Source: an uncultured Paracoccus sp. (GTDB taxonomy: Bacteria; Pseudomonadota; Alphaproteobacteria; Rhodobacterales; Rhodobacteraceae). From it: a stretch of DNA of 64,000 bases. A program made the position numbers and the translations under genes. Shown here piece after piece: positions 42,814-51,500 of the stretch (positions within the stretch are counted from its first letter, which is position 1; the number at the start of each line of letters is the position of its first letter). The stretch covers positions 1-64,000 of the forward strand of contig CAKTBJ010000008.1 in the NCBI GenBank assembly GCA_934533075.1, read 5' to 3'. The notes beneath the pieces were generated by a model. It saw nothing but the letters and a program-made list of their open reading frames with translations. It was not told the origin of the DNA and ran no database searches.

Positions 42814-43905
42814 ATGGAACGCAACGAGACACCAACCGTCCTGACGGCACCCGAGCGCCCCTTGCCGGGGACCTCCATCGACTGGCCGGCGATCATCGGC
42901 GGCGCGGTGGTCGCGGCGGCCATCGCCGGACTGCTGACCACCTTCGGGGCGGCGCTGGGGCTGGCGACGATCTCGGCCGAGCCGGGCGAAGGCTCGTTCG
43001 ACCTGTGGGCCATCGTCACCGCCCTGTGGGTCGTGATCTCGCTGGTGGCCAGCTATCTGGCGGGCGGCTATGTCGCCGGGCGGATGCGCCGGCGCGGGGA
43101 CGATGCCGATGCCGAGGAGGTCGCCACCCGCGACGGCATCAACGGCCTCGTGGTCTGGGGGCTGGGCATGCTGGTCACCGCCTGGCTGGCGGCGGGCGCG
43201 GCCGGCGGGCTGGCCTCGGCGGTGGGCACGACGGCGCAGGCGGTCGGCTCGGCCGCGGGCGGGGCGGCGCAGGGTCTGGGCGCGGCCGCGCAGGGCGCCG
43301 GCGCCGCGCTCGGCGGTGCGGCCGAAGGGGCCGACGATGGCATGCTGGATTACGTCAACGACACGCTGATGCGTCCGGTTCTGGCCGGGATGCGGCAGGC
43401 CGATGGCGCGACCCCGCCGGCCGGGACCGGCGCGGCCGCCCCCGACACGCCGGAGACGGATGCCGCGCCGGTGCCGGGTGGTGATGCCCCCGCCCCGGCC
43501 GCGCCGCCTGCTCCGGCGGCGGATGATGCGGAACTGGCGCGGCAGACCGGCGTGGTGCTGGGCCATGTCCTGCGCAGCGGCGAGGTTTCCGACGCCGACC
43601 GCGCCTTCCTGGTCGCCGCCGTCGCCCGGCGCAGCGGCCAGAGCGAGGCCGAGGTCGAGGCCCGCGTGGACGAGGCCGTGGCCAGCGTGCAGCAGGCCCG
43701 CGCCGAGGCCGGGCGCATGGCGGAGGAGGCCAGGCAGGCCGCCATCGACGCCGCCGAGACCGCCCGCGTCAGCGCGATCCTGACCGCCTTCCTGCTGACC
43801 GCCTCGGCGCTGATCGCCGGCGTGGCCGCGGTCAGCGGGGCGGTGCGCGGCGGCCGCCATCGCGACGAGGGCCGCATGTTCGCCGGCCTGACCTATCGGC
43901 TCTGA
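42814..43905 (+). CDS. Multi-pass membrane protein of unknown function, 363 residues
   Basis: It has four clear hydrophobic segments: IIGGAVVAAAIAGLLTTFGA, IVTALWVVISLVASYLAGGY, GINGLVVWGLGMLVTAWLAA and, at the end, SAILTAFLLTASALIAGVAA. A Gly/Ala-rich stretch follows the third helix. An acidic Pro/Ala-rich region and a helical EVEARVDEAVASVQQARAEA segment precede the last helix. The start codon follows AGGGGGGCG. I do not recognise a named family, though the overall plan recurs in Rhodobacterales. Operon partner of the 24-residue peptide; a hairpin follows. Confidence 0.8.
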   Translation: MERNETPTVLTAPERPLPGTSIDWPAIIGGAVVAAAIAGLLTTFGAALGLATISAEPGEGSFDLWAIVTALWVVISLVASYLAGGYVAGRMRRRGDDADAEEVATRDGINGLVVWGLGMLVTAWLAAGAAGGLASAVGTTAQAVGSAAGGAAQGLGAAAQGAGAALGGAAEGADDGMLDYVNDTLMRPVLAGMRQADGATPPAGTGAAAPDTPETDAAPVPGGDAPAPAAPPAPAADDAELARQTGVVLGHVLRSGEVSDADRAFLVAAVARRSGQSEAEVEARVDEAVASVQQARAEAGRMAEEARQAAIDAAETARVSAILTAFLLTASALIAGVAAVSGAVRGGRHRDEGRMFAGLTYRL

Positions 43906-43927
43906 GACCGGGGCCAGACATCTCGGG

Positions 43928-43952
43928 GGGCGGCCGGCCAACGGCCGCCCTT
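43928..43952 (+). terminator. Candidate terminator after the 363-residue membrane protein
   Basis: GGGCGGCCG (43928-43936) and CGGCCGCCC (43942-43950) pair perfectly around GCCAA, then TT. It is 23 bases after the stop codon, lies between convergent genes, and lacks a long T run. Confidence 0.5.
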
Positions 43953-44066
43953 CGGCATTGGCGCGACGGCCGGGCCGGCGGGGATGGTCATGGCGAAACC
44001 GCCGGCGCCGGGACCGCATGAATCGGAAGGGCCGGTGCCCCCCGCCCCGTGATCCGGGCGCGGGGC

Positions 44067-45464
44067 CTATGCGCGTTCGGCGCCCTGCGGAACCTGCTCC
44101 AGCCGCGCGAGACAGCTTGCGGCCCAATCGAAGACATCGTTGCGGCGCAGGGCCTCGGCCATCGCCGCATGCCGCTCCAGCCGCTGCTCCAGAGGCATCG
44201 AGACGGCGCGGGCGATGGCCTGGGCGACCATTTCCTCGTCATAGGGGTTCACCAGCAGCGCGCCGCCGCCCAACTCGGCCGCCGCCCCGGCGAAACGCGA
44301 CAGGACCAGCACGCCGGGGTCGGCGGGGTCCTGTGCCGCCACGTATTCCTTGGCGACCAGATTCATGCCGTCGCGCATCGGCGTCACCAGCGCCAGCCGC
44401 GCCATGCCGTAAAGCGCCGCCAGCACCTGCTGGGAAAAGGAGCGGTTCACATAGCGCACCGGCACCCAGTCCAGACGCCCCAGCCGCCCGTTGATGCTGC
44501 CGGCCAGTTCGGCGACCTCGTGCTGAAGCGCCGCGTATTCCGCGACCTCGGAACGCGATTGCGGCGTCACCTGCAAATAGGTGACACGCCCCAGCCAGCC
44601 CGGATTCTCCTCCAGGAAGCGGCGATAGGCGGCCAGCCGCTGCGGCAGGCCCTTGCTGTAATCCAGCCGGTCCACCCCCACGACCAGCGCCCGCCCCTGA
44701 AGCGAGGCGTGAAAGCGGCGCATGGCGGGATTGCCCACCGCCTGACGGGCGATGCGGGCAAAGCCCCGAACGTCGATGCTGATGGGGAAGGCACCGATCC
44801 GAAAGCGCCGCGCGCCGACCTCGTGCAGCCCGTCATCTCCCGGAACCGGACGCGCAATGCCGGCGCGGCGCAGGCAGAGGCTGAAATTCTCGGCGTCGCC
44901 CTCGGTCTGAAAGCCCAGCAGGTCGCAGGCGGTCAGGGCGCGCAGCAGGTCCTCGGCCACCGGCAGGGTCAGATAGACATCGGGCGCCGGCCAGGGGATA
45001 TGCATGAAGAAGCCGATGCGATTGCCCACCCCCCGCTGCCGCAACTCGGCCGCCAGCGGGAACAGGTGATAGTCGTGGATCCAGATCAGGTCGTCGGGGC
45101 GCAGCAGCGGCGCCAGGCGCGCGGCGAAAAGCCGGTTGACGCGGAGATAGCCGGCGGCGTCGCGGCGGCTGAAATCGGTCAGGCCAAGGCGGTAATGGCA
45201 CAGCGGCCACAGCACGCTGTTGGCCATGCCCTGATAATATTCCGCCAGGTCGCGCGCGGACAGGTCGGTCAGCGCATAGGTGATCGCCCCCTCCTCGCGC
45301 AGCAGCAGCGGCCCCGGCGCCGCCTCGCCCGAGGACTGGCCCGACCAGCCCATCCAGATGCCGCCCCGCCCGCGCATCGCGGCCTGCACGGCCACGGCAA
45401 GCCCGCCCTGCGGCGGCTGGCCCGGCGCGGGCACCCGGTTCGACACCACCACCAGCCGGCTCAC
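44067..45464 (-). CDS. otsA: Trehalose-6-phosphate synthase
   Basis: The GT20 protein has 465 residues, a normal length. Motifs include LVVVSNRVP at the start, WIHDYHLFPLAAELRQ for donor and acceptor binding, FFMHIPWP, GVDRLDYSKGLPQR, and MRDGMNLVAKEYVAAQ for UDP/phosphate contact. It transfers glucose from UDP- or GDP-glucose to glucose 6-phosphate. The start is GTG at 45464, overlapping the previous stop as GTGA, which also explains why no ATG start is found. It is the last gene of otsB-GH15-otsA, giving trehalose as an osmotic or desiccation protectant. Confidence 0.95.
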   Translation of the reverse strand: MSRLVVVSNRVPAPGQPPQGGLAVAVQAAMRGRGGIWMGWSGQSSGEAAPGPLLLREEGAITYALTDLSARDLAEYYQGMANSVLWPLCHYRLGLTDFSRRDAAGYLRVNRLFAARLAPLLRPDDLIWIHDYHLFPLAAELRQRGVGNRIGFFMHIPWPAPDVYLTLPVAEDLLRALTACDLLGFQTEGDAENFSLCLRRAGIARPVPGDDGLHEVGARRFRIGAFPISIDVRGFARIARQAVGNPAMRRFHASLQGRALVVGVDRLDYSKGLPQRLAAYRRFLEENPGWLGRVTYLQVTPQSRSEVAEYAALQHEVAELAGSINGRLGRLDWVPVRYVNRSFSQQVLAALYGMARLALVTPMRDGMNLVAKEYVAAQDPADPGVLVLSRFAGAAAELGGGALLVNPYDEEMVAQAIARAVSMPLEQRLERHAAMAEALRRNDVFDWAASCLARLEQVPQGAERA

Positions 45465-47266
45465 AGCACGTCCTCCCAGCGCCGCGACAGGGCCATGCCG
45501 GCATTGATCAGGCCGACCATCGAATAGGTCTGCGGGAAATTGCCCCACAGCTCGCCGCTGTCGACATGCACGCCCTCGGACAGCAGGCCCAGATGGTTGC
45601 GCCGCGCCAGCACGTCCTGAAAGATCGCCCGCGCCTCGTCGCGCCGCCCGGTGCGGGCCAGCGCGTCGATCAGCCAGAAGGTGCAGGCGGTGAAGGCGGT
45701 CTCCGGGGCGCCGAAATCGTCGGGGCGGCGATAGCGGTAAAGATGGCTGCCGAAGCGCAGGTCGGCCTCGCAGGCGGCGACCGTGGCCAGGAAGCGCGGA
45801 TCGTCGGCGGCGATGAAGCCGGTCTGCGCCATCAGCAGCAGGCTGGCATCCACCTCGTCGCCGCCGAAAGTGGCCACGAAGCAGCCCCGCCGCGCGTTCC
45901 AGCCCCGATCGAGGATCGCCGCCCGGATGCGCCCGGCGCTGGCCGACCAGCGGGCTTCCTCCGGCCCGAGGCGCAGCTTGCGGGCGATGCGGGCCAGCCG
46001 GTCGCATGCCGCCCAGCACATCAGCGCGGAATGGGTGTGGATTTCGGATCGGGTGCGGAATTCCCACAGGCCCGCATCGGGCTGGTTCCAGCACAGTTCG
46101 GCCTCGGCCCCCAGCCGCTCCAGCCGGCGGAACAGCGCCTCGCCGCCCATGTCCGGCAGCCTTTCGTCGAAAAAGCACTGGATCGCCGCCAGGATGACCG
46201 AGCCGTAGCCGTCATTCTGCACCTGCGTCCAGGCGGCATTGCCCCGCCGCACCGGGCCGAACCCGCGATAGCCCGGCAGGCCGGGCACGATATGCTCGTC
46301 CAGCACCCGCTCCAGCCCCAGCCCGAACATCGGCTGCATGTAGCCGCTTTCCGACGCCGCCGCGAGGTTGGAGACATAGGCCAGATAGTCCTCCATCGTG
46401 CGGGTGGCGTTCAGGCTGTTCAGCGCCTGCACGGTGAAATAGGAATCGCGCAGCCAGCAGAAGCGATAGTCCCAGGTCCGCCCGCTGGCGCCGTATTCGG
46501 GGATCGAGGTGGTCAGCGCGGCGACGATGGCCCCGGTCTCCTCGTTCTCGCACAGCTTCAGCGTGATCGCCGCACGGATCACCACATCCTGATAATCCAC
46601 CGGCAGCGCCAGGCTGCGCACCCAGTCCAGCCAGTATTGCCGCGTCTCGGCCAGGAAATGCCGGGCGAGGGCCAGCGGATGGTCGGAGAGGCTTTCGTCG
46701 GGACCGAGGATGAAGGCCAGCGGGCGCTCCAGCAGGAAGGGGGTCTCGGACAGCACGTAATCCACCGGCGCATCGGTGGTCAGCCGCAGCACCTGCGGTC
46801 CCAGCAGATAACGGACATGGCTGGTCCCGCGCGTCACCTCGGGCGGATGCGCGCCATAGTCCCAGCGCGGCCGCAGCGAGACCGTCAGCCGCGGCGTGCC
46901 GGCCAGCGGCTCGACGATGCGGATGACGGAATGGCCGCGAAACATGCGGCCCGCCCTGCGAAAGCGCGGCGCGAAGTCGATGATGCGGGCGGCATTGCCC
47001 TCGGCATCGGTCAGCACGGTTTCCAGGATGGCGGTATTGCGCCGGTAATGCTGGCGGCTTTCCCGCTGCCCGGCCAGACGAAAGCGCCAGCAGCCGTCGC
47101 CCGGCTCGCTCCCCGCGCCCAGCAGGCCGCAAAACACCGGATCGCCGTCCATGCGCGGCACGCACATCCAGTCCAGCCCGCCCTCGGCGTCGATCAGCGC
47201 GGCGAGGCCGGCATTGCCGATGATGCCCCGGTCGAGGCTGGGCGTCGCGCTGCCTTGCCCGGTCAT
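45461..47266 (-). CDS. Glycoside hydrolase family 15 protein (glucoamylase/trehalase-like)
   Basis: The 601-residue protein has a short N-terminal beta domain (DRGIIGNAGLAALIDAEGGL) and an alpha/alpha barrel with TWDYRFCWLRDSYFTVQAL and a late WGNFPQTYSMVGLINAGMAL. Glu near the KLCENEETGAIVAA segment and in the WGNFPQTY region are candidate catalytic acids. GH15 includes glucoamylases, glucodextranases and acid trehalases. Its place between otsB and otsA, overlapping each by four bases, points to trehalose turnover or supply of glucose from alpha-glucan. I cannot choose between these. Confidence 0.9.
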   Translation of the reverse strand: MTGQGSATPSLDRGIIGNAGLAALIDAEGGLDWMCVPRMDGDPVFCGLLGAGSEPGDGCWRFRLAGQRESRQHYRRNTAILETVLTDAEGNAARIIDFAPRFRRAGRMFRGHSVIRIVEPLAGTPRLTVSLRPRWDYGAHPPEVTRGTSHVRYLLGPQVLRLTTDAPVDYVLSETPFLLERPLAFILGPDESLSDHPLALARHFLAETRQYWLDWVRSLALPVDYQDVVIRAAITLKLCENEETGAIVAALTTSIPEYGASGRTWDYRFCWLRDSYFTVQALNSLNATRTMEDYLAYVSNLAAASESGYMQPMFGLGLERVLDEHIVPGLPGYRGFGPVRRGNAAWTQVQNDGYGSVILAAIQCFFDERLPDMGGEALFRRLERLGAEAELCWNQPDAGLWEFRTRSEIHTHSALMCWAACDRLARIARKLRLGPEEARWSASAGRIRAAILDRGWNARRGCFVATFGGDEVDASLLLMAQTGFIAADDPRFLATVAACEADLRFGSHLYRYRRPDDFGAPETAFTACTFWLIDALARTGRRDEARAIFQDVLARRNHLGLLSEGVHVDSGELWGNFPQTYSMVGLINAGMALSRRWEDVL

Positions 47267-48114
47267 GCGGCCAGCCCTCCCAGCCAGGTCCTGAGGTCCT
47301 CGGGCGTCGCGATCCGCGTGGCGGCGGCGCTGCGGTCGAAGGCCTGCCCGCCGCCGACCCGCACCGAAAGGCCGCCCATCGCGTTGACCGCCCGGAACAT
47401 CGCCTCGTCGGTCAGGTCGTCGCCGGCGGCAACCGGATAGCGGCCCCGGAACGGGCGGGCGGCCATGAGGGTCCGCAGGGCCGTCCCCTTGTCCGCGCCC
47501 GAGGGGCACAGTTCCAGCACGCATTTGCCCGCGCGCAGCAGATAACCCGGCCCGGCCAGCCGCTGCGCCTGCGCCATGATGCGGGCGACGGCCTCGCGCC
47601 GTGCGGGGGCCTGCCGGTAATGCAGGGCGAAGGCGCGGGCCTTGTCCTCGAACAGCACCCCCGGCAGCGTTTGCGCCGCCCTGCGCGCATCCTCGCGCGC
47701 GGCCCGGAAGGCGGGGCCGGGCCGGGGCGCGGCGGGCGCCGGGACCAGACCGGCCAGCGCCGGCGAGGGGCGCAACGCGGCCCCGTGCAGCCCGGCAACG
47801 GTCAGGCACCGGCCGGGAAACAGCCGGTCCACGAAATCCACCGTCCGCCCCGTCACCAGCGCCAGCGCGCCCGAGGCCGTCCGCTCCAGCCTCGCCAGCA
47901 TGTCGCCAAGCCCGGCACTCACCCGCACCGCCTCGGGTGTCGCGGCCAGATCCAGCAGCGTGCCGTCGAGGTCCAGAAAGAACGCGCAATCCGCCGGGTC
48001 GGGCAGGAGGCGGGGGGCTGGACCGCCTGGACAAAAGGCCGGCACGGCCATGCCTTGCAAGCCGCAAGGCGACGCCTCGGCCCGCACGGCCTCGGGTTGA
48101 TCATCTGTCGTCAT
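47263..48114 (-). CDS. otsB: Trehalose-6-phosphate phosphatase
   Basis: This 283-residue HAD-superfamily phosphatase has the nucleophile motif DLDGTLLDLA (FFLDLDGTLL), a conserved VTGRTVDFVDRLFPG stretch, the EDKARAFALHYRQAP substrate region, and the closing AAGDDLTDEAMF metal-binding motif. It removes phosphate from trehalose 6-phosphate made by OtsA. The start at 48114 is supported by position, though I see no good ribosome site. It opens the trehalose operon and overlaps the GH15 gene by four bases. No EcfG-type promoter is visible upstream. Confidence 0.93.
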   Translation of the reverse strand: MTTDDQPEAVRAEASPCGLQGMAVPAFCPGGPAPRLLPDPADCAFFLDLDGTLLDLAATPEAVRVSAGLGDMLARLERTASGALALVTGRTVDFVDRLFPGRCLTVAGLHGAALRPSPALAGLVPAPAAPRPGPAFRAAREDARRAAQTLPGVLFEDKARAFALHYRQAPARREAVARIMAQAQRLAGPGYLLRAGKCVLELCPSGADKGTALRTLMAARPFRGRYPVAAGDDLTDEAMFRAVNAMGGLSVRVGGGQAFDRSAAATRIATPEDLRTWLGGLAA

Positions 48115-48256
48115 GGGGGAAATGTAGGGAAATATCGCGCCGGATACAAATCCGCGGCCTCCGGCCAGCCGCGCCCGTGACGATGCCAGCACCTGCCGGC
48201 ACCGTCGGCGCCGGTCCATCCCTGCGGGCGCGGCCTGCCACGCCGCCGGCCGCATG

Positions 48257-48415
48257 CTAGCGGCGATCCTTGTCTCCGCCCCGGTCCACCTGCCGCGCGG
48301 GGTTCACCGCATCGAACTCCTCGGGCTTGTGCGCGGTGCCCTCGTGCTTTCCCTGGCCGTTTTCACGCTCGGGATCGGTCGCCGGATTGTCCTTGCGGGG
48401 ATTTCCTTCGGTCAT
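48257..48415 (-). CDS. Small hydrophilic disordered protein, 52 residues
   Basis: The start at 48415 follows AGGAGGA. The product (MTEGNPRKDNPATDPERENG at its start) is polar and charged throughout, with no fold-forming hydrophobic segment. It resembles the 56-residue protein at 35234-35404 in size and composition. It lies 22 bases behind an EcfG-type promoter, which supports it as a real stress-induced gene. Function unknown. Confidence 0.7.
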   Translation of the reverse strand: MTEGNPRKDNPATDPERENGQGKHEGTAHKPEEFDAVNPARQVDRGGDKDRR

Positions 48416-48437
48416 GGTTCGTCCTCCTGGGACAAGC

Positions 48438-48462
48438 AACCGGCAGACCGCGCCATTGTTCC
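48438..48462 (-). promoter_or_regulatory. EcfG-type promoter of the 52-residue protein gene
   Basis: On the minus strand GGAAC (48462-48458), 16 bases, GGTT (48441-48438). Confidence 0.6.
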
Positions 48463-48563
48463 CGAACCAGGACCATGCCCCGCGCCGCCGGCAGTGATGC
48501 ACGGGGATCGGTCCACTCATGCGCTAAGGCTGCCGCACCGGATTCACAAGATGAATCCTGATG

Positions 48564-51500
48564 GGCCGGTATGCTCTGCGGTTTCTGATCGGCTAGGCTA
48601 GCGGGATCGACAGGCGCCGGAGACGCAACGTTGCGGTTGGCCTGCGGTTTCTGATCGGCTAGGCGCTGGGCAAGCGGCACAGGGCACCCGCGATGTTGCG
48701 GTTGGCCTGCGGTTTCTGATCGGCTAGGCTAACTGGCGAACGGCATCCGCCAGTAACCCCGTTGCGGTTGGCCTGCGGTTTCTGATCGGCTAGGCTGGTA
48801 GCGGTCGGTCGGCGCGGCGCATCCTTGTTGCGGTTGGCCTGCGGTTTCTGATCGGCTAGGCTGCCTGCACAAAGCGAGCCGCCCAATAGGCGGTTGCGGT
48901 TGGCCTGCGGTTTCTGATCGGCTAGGCTCCGGATGCGCACCGGCCCATGATCCAGTCCGTTGCGGTTGGCCTGCGGTTTCTGATCGGCTAGGCTCACCGC
49001 CGCGACTTGGCTGGCCCTGATTGCGTTGCGGTTGGCCTGCGGTTTCTGATCGGCTAGGCTTCCCCCGACCATACCTCACTGCGCGGGGCAGGTTGCGGTT
49101 GGCCTGCGGTTTCTGATCGGCTAGGCTGCTGACGCCCAGCAGCCGCGCCACCGCGTCGTTGCGGTTGGCCTGCGGTTTCTGATCGGCTAGGCTCCCTCGC
49201 GGCAGCCCTCGCGGCATACCACGGTTGCGGTTGGCCTGCGGTTTCTGATCGGCTAGGCTCGGCGTCACCATCGGCACCATGCGCGCCCTGTTGCGGTTGG
49301 CCTGCGGTTTCTGATCGGCTAGGCTGCCCCCGCCGACGATGGTGATGACCGCCGAGTTGCGGTTGGCCTGCGGTTTCTGATCGGCTAGGCTGACCGCCGA
49401 TGTGGATGCGCGGCGCTATACGTTGCGGTTGGCCTGCGGTTTCTGATCGGCTAGGCTCCCCGAGGCAGTCATGGCCGCCGTGATGCGGTTGCGGTTGGCC
49501 TGCGGTTTCTGATCGGCTAGGCTCTGACGATCAGGGGGAACTACGTCGATCAGGTTGCGGTTGGCCTGCGGTTTCTGATCGGCTAGGCTTCGGCGTGCCC
49601 GCGGGGTTCGGCTTCGTCTGTTGCGGTTGGCCTGCGGTTTCTGATCGGCTAGGCTTCCGTGGGACGAGGATAACGATCCCGTGCTGTTGCGGTTGGCCTG
49701 CGGTTTCTGATCGGCTAGGCTGCTCAGGATCGACACCGTGCGCCCCGCAAGGTTGCGGTTGGCCTGCGGTTTCTGATCGGCTAGGCTCCGCCCCCTCTTG
49801 CTGACCTTGGCCCCCGGGTTGCGGTTGGCCTGCGGTTTCTGATCGGCTAGGCTGCGCGCCACGTCGCTCGCTCGGTTCGTGACGTTGCGGTTGGCCTGCG
49901 GTTTCTGATCGGCTAGGCTGACGCTCAAGAAGGAAAGCGCGGACCCGGCGTTGCGGTTGGCCTGCGGTTTCTGATCGGCTAGGCTGAACCCCGCCAGGAG
50001 TGAAGCGGATCGGTTGTTGCGGTTGGCCTGCGGTTTCTGATCGGCTAGGCTTGGTCATGTCAGTAGGCCCCCATGCAGCGCGTTGCGGTTGGCCTGCGGT
50101 TTCTGATCGGCTAGGCTTTTTCGCGGATCGCGGCCACCCATCCCCACGTTGCGGTTGGCCTGCGGTTTCTGATCGGCTAGGCTCGGGCGCTTCTTGCCCC
50201 GCGATTCGCTGAAGTTGCGGTTGGCCTGCGGTTTCTGATCGGCTAGGCTTTACGACCCCGGTGCGCGCGGGACGTTCTTGTTGCGGTTGGCCTGCGGTTT
50301 CTGATCGGCTAGGCTCAGGTCCCAGTCGTCGCTGGTCAGATCCTCGTTGCGGTTGGCCTGCGGTTTCTGATCGGCTAGGCTGCAGGGGCTGGCCTATCCG
50401 AAGTGGCGCTCGTTGCGGTTGGCCTGCGGTTTCTGATCGGCTAGGCTTTCGTCCGCATCCTTGCCATCCTGCGGCGCGTTGCGGTTGGCCTGCGGTTTCT
50501 GATCGGCTAGGCTCCATCATCCGCATGCCCTCAAGCGTCTGCGGTTGCGGTTGGCCTGCGGTTTCTGATCGGCTAGGCTCTAAGGATCGAATCTGGGAGC
50601 TGTCGCGTTGGTTGCGGTTGGCCTGCGGTTTCTGATCGGCTAGGCTCATCGAGTATCGCGGGGCGGGGGAGATGCTGTTGCGGTTGGCCTGCGGTTTCTG
50701 ATCGGCTAGGCTATATCGACGCGCATGCCGACCCGTTCCATAGTTGCGGTTGGCCTGCGGTTTCTGATCGGCTAGGCTGGTGACCGCGGGCGGCATGCGG
50801 GTCGAGGTGTTGCGGTTGGCCTGCGGTTTCTGATCGGCTAGGCTCGGCCCCCGGACATGCAGCACGTCGTTCTCGTTGCGGTTGGCCTGCGGTTTCTGAT
50901 CGGCTAGGCTCGGCGCCGCATCGACCAGATGCACCCGCACGTTGCGGTTGGCCTGCGGTTTCTGATCGGCTAGGCTTTGTCAGGTCTACGTCATTCCGGC
51001 GGCGACGTTGCGGTTGGCCTGCGGTTTCTGATCGGCTAGGCTTGCGGTCGTGAACACCACTGCCGCCCCCACGTTGCGGTTGGCCTGCGGTTTCTGATCG
51101 GCTAGGCTGACCACTCTCTACGTCAAAGAGACCGGCGCGTTGCGGTTGGCCTGCGGTTTCTGATCGGCTAGGCTGATGCCAATCGACGCCATGAGCATTA
51201 GCCCGTTGCGGTTGGCCTGCGGTTTCTGATCGGCTAGGCTCAGCGGGCGAGCAGGTGATCCGCCCGCGCCGTTGCGGTTGGCCTGCGGTTTCTGATCGGC
51301 TAGGCTGAGGCAATCGAAGGCGATGGGTCGCGCCACGTTGCGGTTGGCCTGCGGTTTCTGATCGGCTAGGCTGTCCAGCACGGCGCGGAGCTCACCCCAT
51401 GAGTTGCGGTTGGCCTGCGGTTTCTGATCGGCTAGGCTTTTGCGGATATCGGGATCCCAGATGCGCGAGTTGCGGTTGGCCTGCGGTTTCTGATCGGCTA

